Source: Arthrobacter sp. zg-Y1110 (GTDB taxonomy: Bacteria > Actinomycetota > Actinomycetes > Actinomycetales > Micrococcaceae). From it: DNA of 64,000 nucleotides. Both the position numbers and the translations under genes were made by a program. The notes under the pieces are model-generated. The model had not been told where the DNA came from, did no database searches, and saw only the letters and a program-made list of their open reading frames with translations. Positions 7,925-16,421 of this stretch are shown here, piece by piece; within the stretch, counting starts at the first letter, position 1, and each line of letters begins with the position of its first letter. The stretch spans positions 744,001-808,000 of the forward strand of contig NZ_CP104272.1 in NCBI RefSeq assembly GCF_025244865.1. Direction: 5' to 3'.

Positions 7925-8359
7925 GTGGGGCTGTTCAGCGCTGCACCGATTGTGGAGAAGAGGGAACAATGGACCACGGGGCAACCGCCGCATGCGGTTA
8001 TGGCTGCGCTGACGGGTGCCTTCACATCCCATGGTGAGGACGTCCGCCGGGACGAGTCCCGGCTGGTTGTGCACGTCGGCTCGTACTGGACGTACCGGAT
8101 GCTGGGCACCTTCTTCGCCGCAGGCCGTGCCAGCGTGCCGCTGACCCTGGCGTTCAGCATCTCCCCGTCCGGCTCCGGGACGGCCATCGACGTCCACGGC
8201 TACGATACGTACGGGTTCCGGATGGGCAACGGAACCCTCTTCGACGTCCCGGTGTTGTTTAACTACCGGTTGGAGGAATTCCTCAGCTATGCAGCGGGGG
8301 TGGTGGGCATTCGCCGGCCCGTTTCAGGTGCCGTTCCCGTCCCGCCGTTCCACCTTTAG
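7925..8359 (+). CDS. Uncharacterised protein, second of two tandem paralogs
   Basis: 144 residues, starting at a GTG after an AAAGGGG ribosome binding site. It begins (reading GTG as Met) MGLFSAAPIVEKREQW and follows its neighbour at 7342-7779 along its whole length, with conserved GEDVRR, DTYGFRMGNG and RLEEFLSYAAGV. Conservation of the whole fold suggests both copies are functional. Its stop overlaps the convergent HAD gene by 4 bases. No known family. Confidence 0.75.
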   Translation: MGLFSAAPIVEKREQWTTGQPPHAVMAALTGAFTSHGEDVRRDESRLVVHVGSYWTYRMLGTFFAAGRASVPLTLAFSISPSGSGTAIDVHGYDTYGFRMGNGTLFDVPVLFNYRLEEFLSYAAGVVGIRRPVSGAVPVPPFHL

Positions 8360-9162
8360 GCCCGCACCAGTCCCAGCATCCGCCGGACAATTTCTTCCCC
8401 GGCCAGGATCCCGCGCGCCTCGGTGACCTGCAGATGCGGCTCGAAGTAGCCGGCGTCGTCCAGTTCACCGTGTGCGGGACGGAACGCGATGTCGGCGCAC
8501 TCCAGCATGGGCCGGTCCAGCAGGGAATCCCCGGCCGCGATGATGCGGTCCGCACCGATCCGGCGGGCAACCTCGGCCACGGCCTGCTGCTTGGTGACAG
8601 GTGTGGGCACGCAGTAGAGCTTGCGGCCCTGCAGCGACACGGTCCAGCCGCGTGCATCGCACCAGTCCTCCAGAGCCAGCAGGAACTCGCCGGGGAGGGC
8701 ATCCCGGTCCACAATCGCGTACGCGAACAGGTCCTCAGCCGAACGAAGCTTCAGAATCCATTCATGGAACTCAGGACGGCCCAGGTAAGCCTCGATCTCG
8801 CCCAGCGGCGCGCACCCGGACGTGACGAGGCCACGCACGGAGGCCTCCCAGTCGGCGTCGGGTTCTCCATGGTGCAGGATGACGCCGCCGTTGGTGGTGA
8901 CGGCGTATTCCGGCGTAGGCCCGGGCAACTGGATGCGGCGGTACTGGGCCACGGTCCGCGTGGTGACGGGGACAAACACGGAGATCTCCGCGGCGGAGAC
9001 GAGCAGCGCCTCGGCGGCACGGGTCATGAAGGACAGCGGCTTACCCTCATAGACTTCGGCCACCACCATGGCCGGAGCCAGGGCGTCCTCGGTGTTCAGG
9101 AACAGGGCATTCGCGGAGTAGATCAGGGTGCGGTCCAGGTCGGACGCGAGCATCGTCTTCAC
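8356..9162 (-). CDS. HAD-superfamily phosphatase of the Ter module
   Basis: 268 residues starting at a GTG that overlaps the stop of the upstream gene (GTGA). HAD motif I is ASDLDRTLIYS, motif II is the Thr in VPVTTRT, the motif III Lys is in VTKQQA, and motif IV is AAGDSLLDRPML, so all catalytic residues are present. The cap insertion is of the Cof/sucrose-phosphatase type (HAD-IIB). In Ter gene clusters such phosphatases are proposed to work on a nucleoside-like metabolite made by the neighbouring phosphoribosyltransferases. This is the last gene of the minus-strand operon. Longer starts would overlap the preceding gene in another frame. Confidence 0.85.
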   Translation of the reverse strand: MKTMLASDLDRTLIYSANALFLNTEDALAPAMVVAEVYEGKPLSFMTRAAEALLVSAAEISVFVPVTTRTVAQYRRIQLPGPTPEYAVTTNGGVILHHGEPDADWEASVRGLVTSGCAPLGEIEAYLGRPEFHEWILKLRSAEDLFAYAIVDRDALPGEFLLALEDWCDARGWTVSLQGRKLYCVPTPVTKQQAVAEVARRIGADRIIAAGDSLLDRPMLECADIAFRPAHGELDDAGYFEPHLQVTEARGILAGEEIVRRMLGLVRA

Positions 9163-11921
9163 GCGTCGGCCCCCGGAACGGCTGCAGCGGCACCGGCGGC
9201 AGCAACCGCCCGGCCGTCCGCGCCCACGGCGCCGGCGGTGAACCGGGGGTGGATCAGGCCCACGCAGCTGAACGGCAGGTCCGGCACCTCCTCCACGGGT
9301 ACGCCGCGCTGTTCGGCCAGCAGCAGCACGTGCGCCACGTCCTCCAGCGCCCCGGGATGGACCAGCACCTTCCACGGCACCCGGCGCAGCAGCACGCGGG
9401 TGGTCTCGCCGACGCCGGGCTTCACCAGGTTCACGTTGTAGATGCCGTATGCCTCGCTCAGGCCCTCCACTGCCTGCCAGCCCACCCAGGTGGGGGTCCG
9501 GTCCGCAGTTGCGAGCGACACCGCAGCAGCCTCCGCTTCGTGGCGTACGTCGTCGAAGTGCCGTTCGATCGCCGCCAGGAAATCCCGGGACACATCGGCG
9601 CCGGCGAGATGGGCGTAGAACTTCGCGCCGTGGAAATCCTCCGGCGCAATCAGGTCCTTGTTGAAGACCGTGCGGGACACCAGCCCGGAGACGGTCGAGT
9701 TCAGGCAGGCCGACGGAATCAGGTAATCCTCCCGTGTGCCGAACAGCTCCACGGAATGGCCGGGGTCGGCCAGCACCGCAAGCTCGGAGGAGAACCGTAC
9801 GCCGTCGGTTGCTTCGAACTTATCCAGCGCCGCGGTCAGCTCCCGCGTGATGGCGCCCTTGCCGGTCCAGCCGTCCACGAACAGGATCCGCTCGGGGGAG
9901 TAGGTCCGCGCCAGGTAACGCAGCGCCGTTTCATCCATTCCCACGCCGCGCACAATGCTCATGGTGTAGTGCGGCAGGTCCAGCCCGTGCATCCGCTGCG
10001 CCCAACGGCGCATGAGGATTCCGATGGGCGTCCCGGCCCGGGCGAGCGAGACCAGCACCGGCTCGGGGTTCCGGGCGGCCAGCGCCAGTTCGGTCACGGT
10101 GCCGACAGCGGACGCGACCCGGGGCGCGGAACGGCGCAGGGCCTCCTCATACAGGTCCTGGTACTGCGCCGAGGGCAGGTACTCCATCGGCAGCGACTCG
10201 GCGTAGTTCGCCCCGCCGGACTGGATGGCGGCCTCCCGCTCGGCGGTGGGGGCCTCCAGCTTGGCGTCGCGCAGGTCCTTCAGCAGCCAGGTCACGTCTT
10301 CGGGCGCGTAGGACCCGAACTCCGGGCCCGTCAGCGGCACGGCCGCAGCAACGGAACCGGTCCAGTCCTCGGGTGCGGGGACATCGGCCGGCAACAGTAC
10401 GACGACGACGGCGCCGGTCACCGTGCGCAGCGCCTCGGTCACGCTGCCCGGGCCGGTGATGGATGCAGGGTCGGTGCCGGGTTCGGGCAGGAGCACAATG
10501 CTGTCGAAGCCGGTGTTCGAGGCGTTGCCGTCGACGGCTCGGCGGGGTCCGACGTTGTAAGCGTGCCGCGGGCCGGGACCGTCCTCGGTGACATCGTGGC
10601 TGGCGAAGTCCACGGCATTGGCAATGGCGTAGTCCGGCCGGTCAATCGGCACGATGGGGGAGCGGGTGGTGGTGGAGAACCGGACCGAGGCGGCCGGCAG
10701 GGCCTCGGCCACGGCGTTGGCGATGGTCAGCGGCACGTGGATGAATTCCTCGCAGCCCAGGACCAGCACCGATTCCGCCGAAGCGGGCAGCGCGGCGGAG
10801 ATGCGGGAGGCAACGAATGCCAGGCTCTCAGCCGAGACTGCTCCGGGCAGGGCATCCGGCAGGGTGCCGAGGTATTCGGAGGAGATGCCGGCACGGTTGC
10901 CGAAGCGGTCACTGCGCAGGCTGCGTGCGGCACTGGAGTAATCCAGCACGGTCACGGTGCCGGGTTCGGAAACGGCAGCGGACAACGCGGCCGGCTCAGC
11001 GCCGGCCGGCTCAGTGCCGGCCGGCTCGTGGGTGGACAGCCCGCCGATCAGTTCCTCGGCCCGGGCCAGGATGTCCTCGCCAAGTTCGATGCTGCCGGTC
11101 CCCAGCGCGACCACGCGGATGGTGCAGCCCAGCGCGTCCGCCAGCTCGTCGAAGCGGGCACGGTCCGCGTCGGAACGCAGGTCGATCAGCGAGGCCACCA
11201 CGTAGAGCGGATGCGGTGCGGCGGCATGCAGTTCGGTGATGGTGTTGATGACTGTTGCGCCGGTGCTGAGCTCGTCGTCGACCAGCACCACGGGGGCGGG
11301 GCTGTTCAGCAGGGCGGGATCCACGGGCAGCAGCCGGTGCGAGGTGGCGTGTGAATGGGCTTCCTCGAAGGCGCCGTACGCCACCGCACCCTCCGGTGCG
11401 TGCCGGGTGGAATGGATGTAGTAGGAGCCCAGCATGTCGGCGACGAGCCGGCCCAGACCGGTGGCGGTCTCCGCGTAGCCGATGGTCACCACTTCGGGAT
11501 GGGAGACGGGCAGGTCCCAGAGCCGTTCGCGGGCATACTGCAGCCGGGTGCGCGGTGGGCGGGGCGCGGCGTGCCGGCCGCCGTCGTCGTTCGCCCGCCT
11601 GGACCCGGCCGTACCGTCGCCGTCCTCGAGCACCGCCGAAAGGTCGGCTGCGACGCCGCGCAGCACGGCGTCGTCCACCTTGCTGCCGAGTGCCGCTCCG
11701 GCCAGTGCGCCGAGCAGCTCTCCGGCCGCCAGGACGAGCGCCGGTTCGGTGGGTACATGTTTGGCCAGCACGCGGGACACGAGCAGGTGCGCGCGGCGGG
11801 GGTTGCGGCGCAATGCCAGTCCCACCAGGTCCTCTACCGGCAACAGTGCTGCAGGATCAGAGGTGATCCGCACTCCCAGGGCCTCGTTCACAAATCCGCC
11901 GGTCCAGGGGTGGTGCTTCAA
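9159..11921 (-). CDS. Fused Ter-type phosphoribosyltransferases (PRTase-TRSP + StiP/PELOTA)
   Basis: 920 residues from a TTG that overlaps the upstream stop codon (TTGA). The family's N-terminal WTGGFVNEALGVR lies just inside this start. Domain 1 (about 1-290) is a phosphoribosyltransferase with EEAHSHATSH and PRPP loop VVLVDDELSTGATVINTI (211-228). The TRSP domain (about 320-510) shows its namesake motif at 419-422. Domain 3 (about 535-800) is the StiP/ComF-like phosphoribosyltransferase, with NYAESLPMEYLPS, VSLARAGTPIGIL and PRPP loop FVDGWTGKGA (681-690). The C-terminus (about 845-895) looks like a PELOTA-type RNA-binding domain. These parts are often encoded by separate genes. They are proposed to make a nucleoside-like stress metabolite. 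A frame extending upstream to 12629 is only the shadow of the lyase gene. Confidence 0.87.
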   Translation of the reverse strand: MKHHPWTGGFVNEALGVRITSDPAALLPVEDLVGLALRRNPRRAHLLVSRVLAKHVPTEPALVLAAGELLGALAGAALGSKVDDAVLRGVAADLSAVLEDGDGTAGSRRANDDGGRHAAPRPPRTRLQYARERLWDLPVSHPEVVTIGYAETATGLGRLVADMLGSYYIHSTRHAPEGAVAYGAFEEAHSHATSHRLLPVDPALLNSPAPVVLVDDELSTGATVINTITELHAAAPHPLYVVASLIDLRSDADRARFDELADALGCTIRVVALGTGSIELGEDILARAEELIGGLSTHEPAGTEPAGAEPAALSAAVSEPGTVTVLDYSSAARSLRSDRFGNRAGISSEYLGTLPDALPGAVSAESLAFVASRISAALPASAESVLVLGCEEFIHVPLTIANAVAEALPAASVRFSTTTRSPIVPIDRPDYAIANAVDFASHDVTEDGPGPRHAYNVGPRRAVDGNASNTGFDSIVLLPEPGTDPASITGPGSVTEALRTVTGAVVVVLLPADVPAPEDWTGSVAAAVPLTGPEFGSYAPEDVTWLLKDLRDAKLEAPTAEREAAIQSGGANYAESLPMEYLPSAQYQDLYEEALRRSAPRVASAVGTVTELALAARNPEPVLVSLARAGTPIGILMRRWAQRMHGLDLPHYTMSIVRGVGMDETALRYLARTYSPERILFVDGWTGKGAITRELTAALDKFEATDGVRFSSELAVLADPGHSVELFGTREDYLIPSACLNSTVSGLVSRTVFNKDLIAPEDFHGAKFYAHLAGADVSRDFLAAIERHFDDVRHEAEAAAVSLATADRTPTWVGWQAVEGLSEAYGIYNVNLVKPGVGETTRVLLRRVPWKVLVHPGALEDVAHVLLLAEQRGVPVEEVPDLPFSCVGLIHPRFTAGAVGADGRAVAAAGAAAAVPGADA

Positions 11922-13108
11922 TTCATGCTCGCTTCCAGAAGGTCTACATAGGTGATGTCGGGGGCTGCGACGCCGAAGGCAGCGGCCCGGACGAGGGTGG
12001 AAGCTGCCCACGCCTGATGCGGTTTCATTTCGTTCATCTTGTTGCGGTAGGGCGACGCCGCGGCGCCGCCCCCGGCCTCGCCGGAGATGTGGAGGGCATC
12101 CAGGTACGCCTCGTGGCTGATCACGGACATGGCATGGACCAGGGGAACGTGCGAGGGGTGGATGACGGTCTTGCCGAGCAGTCCGTTGGCCTGGTCCAGT
12201 TCGATTTCGCGGATCAGTCCGTCCAGGTTTGCCGTCAGCAGCCGCTGGCGCAGGCCCAGCTCGTCGGCGTCCGCGAAGGGGGAGGACCGAAGCATCGGAC
12301 GCAGCAGCCGCTCGCCGGAGCTGTAGTGTTCCCAGACCGGGCCGCTGATGACAAAGCCCCCCGGCCTGCCGAGCATGTTGACGATGTCCCCGATCACCGC
12401 GGAGACCACCTTGACGTCGTAAATGGTGAGGTCCCGGGAACGGCGCAGCCCGTAGGCGCTGGACATGTCCGTGGCGCCGATCCGTACGGACAGGATGTCC
12501 GGCCGGTTCGCTTCCAGCACCTCGAAGATGCCGCCGAGGGTATGCGTGCGGGTCTCGGCGTGGATCATCAGCGGTGACTCGAGGATCGGCATGATCCGCA
12601 GCGGCCGGGCACCGGGATCGGCGGCCCACCGGGCGTCGTTCACGGTGTGTAGGGCGTCGAGGAAGCGCTGGGCAGTGCCGGAGGTGTTCTCGAACTTCGG
12701 AATCACGAACCCGGTGAGGACGTCCAGCGTTTGTCCGCCGCGCTCGGCAAGGCTCAGCAGCTGTTCGGGCGTGCGGACCCGGATGAAGAGCATCAGGTCT
12801 TCGGGGTCGCCGGCTTTCCGGATGCCGGCAGCGTGCAGTTCGGCGAGGGCTTCCACCACGTTGGTCTCTGCGGCCGGCACCTCGGCGTCGGCAATGGAAT
12901 CCTCCAGGCAGATGACCATGCTGACGGCCCCGCGGGCAGCCTGTTTGCGGATGTCCTTGACCAGGTCCGGCCGGGTTGCGGGGCAGTAAAGCGTGGCTCC
13001 GAGCGCGGTCGCCAGCAGGCGGGCGTCGGAATCGAGGGTCAGTTCCTGCGGTGCGAGGTGGAACAGGCGGGCAGTTTCCCGCTCGCTGAGGTAGGAGAAA
13101 TGGCGCAC
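11918..13108 (-). CDS. HpcH/HpaI (CitE-like) aldolase/lyase of the Ter module
   Basis: 396 residues with a TIM-barrel CitE-like fold. VICLEDSIAD carries a likely metal/substrate acid, and RIMPILESPLMI and SVRIGATDMSSAYGL match later barrel motifs. It is longer than citrate lyase beta subunits (about 290), as expected for the Ter-associated carbon-carbon lyase group. It is probably translated together with the fused phosphoribosyltransferase (4-base overlap) and would act in the same metabolite pathway. The substrate is unknown. Confidence 0.85.
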   Translation of the reverse strand: MRHFSYLSERETARLFHLAPQELTLDSDARLLATALGATLYCPATRPDLVKDIRKQAARGAVSMVICLEDSIADAEVPAAETNVVEALAELHAAGIRKAGDPEDLMLFIRVRTPEQLLSLAERGGQTLDVLTGFVIPKFENTSGTAQRFLDALHTVNDARWAADPGARPLRIMPILESPLMIHAETRTHTLGGIFEVLEANRPDILSVRIGATDMSSAYGLRRSRDLTIYDVKVVSAVIGDIVNMLGRPGGFVISGPVWEHYSSGERLLRPMLRSSPFADADELGLRQRLLTANLDGLIREIELDQANGLLGKTVIHPSHVPLVHAMSVISHEAYLDALHISGEAGGGAAASPYRNKMNEMKPHQAWAASTLVRAAAFGVAAPDITYVDLLEASMN

Positions 13109-13111
13109 CGG

Positions 13112-14026
13112 TTACCGCCCCTGGTAGGGGAGGCGGGTGGTCATGGTGAAGCCGAAGGCCTCCCAGATGGCTTTGAACTCCATGCCGTACGGCAGTTCCT
13201 CGGCCCGGAGTTCAAGCACGTCGTCAATGCGGATCACGGAGAGCGCGTAATAGCTGCGGTGGCCGGCTTGCGCCGGGATGGTCACCGATTTGCCGTTGTA
13301 GACCCCCACGCTCATGGGCTGTTTCGGCTTCGGGAAGAACAGTGCCCGGCGCAGCATTCGAACATGGCGCAGCGGGACCAGCGCGAGGTCATCTTCATAG
13401 CCGACCAGCGGCCGGTTGCCCGGAGCCTGGACCTGGACGCCGTCCAGGTCTTCGGGCCGGAACTCGCCGGCGGAAATGGAACCGGTGCTGTATCCCGGGC
13501 CTTCCCACACCGCACGCACGGTGCCGGCAACCACGAGGCTGCCCACGGCGGATTCCATGGGGGTCAGGCGTACTACCGGGTTCTGCCGGTCCAGGCTGCG
13601 CAGCTCGCCCATGCCCGGTGCAGGGAAGAGCCTGTTGTGCAGGGGTTCCACCCGTACCGGTTCGGAAGTGCGGGAGGACGACGTCGGCCGTGGCGCTGCG
13701 GGGGCAGCGGCACGGCTGCTGGCCGCCTCCGCCTTGGGGGACAGGCCCAGCGAAAGCGAGGGGGAGACCGACGGTGCGGGCTGCTGCCGCGGCGGCGGAG
13801 ACAGCGAAAGGGACCCCGGAGCCGGAGCCGGACTAGCCGGGGTGGCCGGCCGGGCGGCGGGCGCGGAAGTTCGCGGCGCGGAAGTGCTCGGCGCTGCGGC
13901 CGGTGCCGGCGTCGTTCGGGGTGCGGGGGCAGCCTGGGGCGGCACCGGAGCCGCAGCGCGCGGCTTGACCCGGCGGCTCAGGAAGGGAAGGTCGGTGCGG
14001 ACGGCCGACGAGCGGTTGACGGCCAT
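13112..14026 (-). CDS. Ter-operon protein with Ala/Pro-rich N-terminus, unknown function
   Basis: 304 residues. Residues 1-125 are a low-complexity Ala/Pro/Ser linker. From about 130 to 304 there is a compact domain with many strands (for example GSLVVAGTVRAVWEGPGY and YYALSVIRIDDVLELRAEEL). A linker ahead of a folded domain is common in Ter-cluster proteins, whose N-terminal part is often a TerD domain, but none is visible here. It sits between a TerD gene and the lyase gene with gaps of 3 bases, so it is surely part of the operon. Function unknown. Confidence 0.7.
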   Translation of the reverse strand: MAVNRSSAVRTDLPFLSRRVKPRAAAPVPPQAAPAPRTTPAPAAAPSTSAPRTSAPAARPATPASPAPAPGSLSLSPPPRQQPAPSVSPSLSLGLSPKAEAASSRAAAPAAPRPTSSSRTSEPVRVEPLHNRLFPAPGMGELRSLDRQNPVVRLTPMESAVGSLVVAGTVRAVWEGPGYSTGSISAGEFRPEDLDGVQVQAPGNRPLVGYEDDLALVPLRHVRMLRRALFFPKPKQPMSVGVYNGKSVTIPAQAGHRSYYALSVIRIDDVLELRAEELPYGMEFKAIWEAFGFTMTTRLPYQGR

Positions 14027-14029
14027 CGC

Positions 14030-14581
14030 CTAGAGATCGAATCCGAAGTCGGCAGCCAGTCCGCGCAGGCCGGTGGTGTACCCCTGGCCCAGGGCGCGGA
14101 ACTTCCAGTCGGCGCGGTGCCGGTACAGCTCGCCGAACATCATGGCGGTGATGCTGTCCCGGTTCGCCGAGGGCAGGTCGAACCGGACCAGTTCCCCGCC
14201 GTTGGGCCGTGCCACCCGGATGTAGGCGCTGCGCACGGCGGCGAAGGTGCCGGGTCCGCGCATCTCCGGGTCGGCGTAGACAGCGAAGACAATCTTGGAG
14301 ACCGCATCCGGCACCCGGGACAGGTCGACGTCGATCTGCTCGGTGTCGTCGTCGCCCTCGAACACGACGGAACCCTCCGGGCTGGCGATCTGGTTGAAGA
14401 AGACCAGGTGCTCGTCGGAGAGGACCCGGCCGTCGGAGCCGCACAGCAGGGTCAGCGGAACGAGTTCGGCTGCGGGCCCGCGGCTGGGGATCACGTCCCA
14501 GCCCAGTCCCACCAGGACGGAGCTGAGGCCGGGGTTTTCGGCGGTGAGGGCGGCGTTGGCGCCGGCTACCAGGGTTCCCAT
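14030..14581 (-). CDS. Divergent TerD-family protein
   Basis: 183 residues with the TerD fold: VLVGLGWD near the N-terminus, FFNQ in the middle, and FRALGQGYTTGLRGLAADFG at the end. The usual calcium-site pattern GDNxTGxGxGDDE of the other three TerD copies is reduced here to EGDDDTEQIDVDL, so calcium binding may be weaker or altered. It starts at the base where the preceding gene ends (1-base overlap). Likely a cytoplasmic stress protein acting with TerC at the membrane. Confidence 0.87.
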   Translation of the reverse strand: MGTLVAGANAALTAENPGLSSVLVGLGWDVIPSRGPAAELVPLTLLCGSDGRVLSDEHLVFFNQIASPEGSVVFEGDDDTEQIDVDLSRVPDAVSKIVFAVYADPEMRGPGTFAAVRSAYIRVARPNGGELVRFDLPSANRDSITAMMFGELYRHRADWKFRALGQGYTTGLRGLAADFGFDL

Positions 14582-15096
14582 CAGCGGTCCCCGAAGGTCA
14601 GGGAGGAGGGGGAGAACTTGTCATCGAGGAACCGTCCGTGGGTGGACAGCTCGGCAATGGCGCCGGTGCGGACCTGGTTCTCCAGGTCCCGGGCAATGCC
14701 TTCCAGGATGGTGAGTTGGTCAACGAGCAATGTGGTGGCCTCTGAACTCTCGGTCCGCTCCCGGTCGCTGAGGGCCACGTAGGCACGCAGGGGAGTAGGG
14801 AGGTAATTGGTAATGATGGCGTTGAGCAGCACGCGCTGCTCGGTGGAGGCGCCGTGGCTGCCCACGTATTCCACCAAAGGCGCCAGGATGTCGTCGATCT
14901 GCCGGACCATGGAGGACACCAGGGTCGGCAGGGCGGCGCCGGCCCTGCGCACGGCCCTGCGCAGGTTTTCCAGGGACTTCACGGTCTCCTGGTGTTCGGC
15001 GTCAGGGCCCGACGGCGTGGCCGCGGACAGCGCCGGTGGCGGTTCCGGCTCCGGCGAGTTGCCGAAGAGGGAACCGAAGAACCTGCCTACTGCCAT
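14581..15096 (-). CDS. Ter-operon helical protein of unknown function
   Basis: 171 residues, predicted almost wholly helical after a short Pro/Ala-rich start (MAVGRFFGSLFG). The patterns SLENLRRAVRRAG and LLVDQLTILEGIARDLENQ suggest a coiled coil or helical bundle. The N-terminal FFGSLFG might touch the membrane. It lies between telA and a TerD gene. Position suggests a partner of TelA or TerD, but I recognise no family. Confidence 0.7.
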   Translation of the reverse strand: MAVGRFFGSLFGNSPEPEPPPALSAATPSGPDAEHQETVKSLENLRRAVRRAGAALPTLVSSMVRQIDDILAPLVEYVGSHGASTEQRVLLNAIITNYLPTPLRAYVALSDRERTESSEATTLLVDQLTILEGIARDLENQVRTGAIAELSTHGRFLDDKFSPSSLTFGDR

Positions 15097-15134
15097 GGCC
15101 GGCTCCTACCCACCGGTGCTGTCCTGCCCGGCAT

Positions 15135-16328
15135 TTAGCGGGACTCGCTCTGGCGGGAGCGCTCGAGGTACGGCTTGGCCTGCGTGATGGTGGATTCCAG
15201 GGACTTCACGGTCCCTTCCATGTTGCGGGCTGCTTCCGAACGGAACGTGTCGATCGCGTCCATGGTCTGGTACACGTTGTCGAACGCCTTCTGCAGGGTT
15301 TCCACGCTCACGCCGGAGCTGGAGGCCTGCTGGTGGATCCGGGCGGTCTGGTCCTTGAGCATTTCGCTGGTGCTCAGGATCATGTTGTTCGTGGTGGTGT
15401 TCACCGCGTCGATCTGGTCCAGCACCATCTTCTGGTTGGCCAGGGCCTGGGCCACGATCACTGCGGTGCGCAGCGCGGAAATGGTGGTGGTGCGTGCCCG
15501 CTCCACGCCCTTGATCAGTTCCACGTTGTTCTTGCGGATCAGGTCCATGGCGAGGTATCCCTGCACGGACACGGCCAGCTGGGTGAGGATGTCCTGGCGG
15601 CGCTGGCGGATGGGGAAGAGCACATCCGCTTCCAGGGCGTTGGCCTGCTCAATCTGCCCGGAGTTCTTGAGCTTGTCCACCTTTTCGACGCAGGCCGCAT
15701 CCAGGGACTCGGCGAGCACGGAGTATTCGCTCAGGGTCTGCATGGTCTTCCACAGCTCCACCTTTTCCCCGGCGAGGGAGGCGTTGTCCTTGAGCAGTTC
15801 ATCCTGGCCGGCCATCAGGGCCTTGATGATCTTGTCCAGCTGGACCTGCGCGGACTCGTACTTCTGGAAGTACTTGGCCAGCTTGTTGCCGCCGGGGATG
15901 ATGCCGAGGATCTTGCGTCCGGTGCCCAGGTTCGCCTGGTTCGGGGTGAGGTCCTCGACGGTGCTGCGCAGGTCGCCCAGGGTGACGGCGACCTTCTTCT
16001 GTGCGTCATTGCCGGACTTCTTCGCCCCGGCCACGGAGGTGGAGGAACGGTCCAGCAGACGGGTGGAGTATCCGGCGGACTGCACCATTTCCGCACCGGC
16101 CAGCTTGTTGATGGAATCCACCTGGGCGGTGAACTCCGGGCTGCGGGCGTCCAGCTTGGAGACTTCCTCCATGAAGGACTTGGCCTGGGCGGCGATTTCG
16201 ACGCGGCGTTCCTCCGGCACCGGAACCATGCCCGGAGCGCTCTCGGGAGCGACCGGAGCGGGCGGTTCCGGAGCTTTCAGCACCAGGGCGGCTTCGGTGG
16301 CGTCCGGGGGAGTCAACGGTGTGGTCAT
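15135..16328 (-). CDS. telA: TelA-family toxic anion resistance protein
   Basis: 397 residues from the ATG at 16328 (an AAAAGG site lies upstream), the usual TelA/KlaA length. The body is long helices with family motifs such as LGIIPGGNKLAKYFQKYESAQ (about 145-165) and a helical end with SSGVSVETLQKAFDNVYQTM. TelA proteins are cytoplasmic or membrane-associated and occur with TerC/TerD in stress clusters; their biochemical role is still unclear. A 30-odd-residue disordered Pro/Ala head precedes the domain. A hairpin at 16363-16399 separates it from the TerD gene upstream. Confidence 0.88.
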   Translation of the reverse strand: MTTPLTPPDATEAALVLKAPEPPAPVAPESAPGMVPVPEERRVEIAAQAKSFMEEVSKLDARSPEFTAQVDSINKLAGAEMVQSAGYSTRLLDRSSTSVAGAKKSGNDAQKKVAVTLGDLRSTVEDLTPNQANLGTGRKILGIIPGGNKLAKYFQKYESAQVQLDKIIKALMAGQDELLKDNASLAGEKVELWKTMQTLSEYSVLAESLDAACVEKVDKLKNSGQIEQANALEADVLFPIRQRRQDILTQLAVSVQGYLAMDLIRKNNVELIKGVERARTTTISALRTAVIVAQALANQKMVLDQIDAVNTTTNNMILSTSEMLKDQTARIHQQASSSGVSVETLQKAFDNVYQTMDAIDTFRSEAARNMEGTVKSLESTITQAKPYLERSRQSESR

Positions 16329-16362
16329 GGTCCAGCCTTTTCTTGTGAGCTGCGTATACGGA

Positions 16363-16399
16363 TGCGGGGAGTGTCCCGGCCTGCGGAACACTCCCCGCA
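16363..16399 (-). terminator. Hairpin between a terD gene and telA
   Basis: TGCGGGGAGTGT and ACACTCCCCGCA form a perfect 12-base stem with a 13-base loop, lying in the gap before telA. With no T-run and genes in the same direction on both sides, it may be a partial terminator or an RNA-processing site that lowers expression of telA and the biosynthetic genes relative to the terC/terD genes. Confidence 0.5.
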
Positions 16400-16421
16400 G
16401 GGTGTAACTGAAAAAGCGAGT

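Noticed and set aside
9249..11354. A 701-codon plus-strand open frame opposite the fused phosphoribosyltransferase.
   Set aside because: It is the GC-bias shadow of a gene with clear domains. Its translation is rich in Arg, Gly, His and Gln with no family motif or ribosome site.
11922..12629. An upstream extension of the fused phosphoribosyltransferase frame.
   Set aside because: This stretch is antiparallel in frame to the CitE-like lyase on the same strand and gives Arg/Gly-rich sequence. The family N-terminus begins at 11921.
12731..14782. A 683-codon plus-strand frame.
   Set aside because: Shadow of the lyase, linker protein and TerD genes on the other strand; no recognisable domain.
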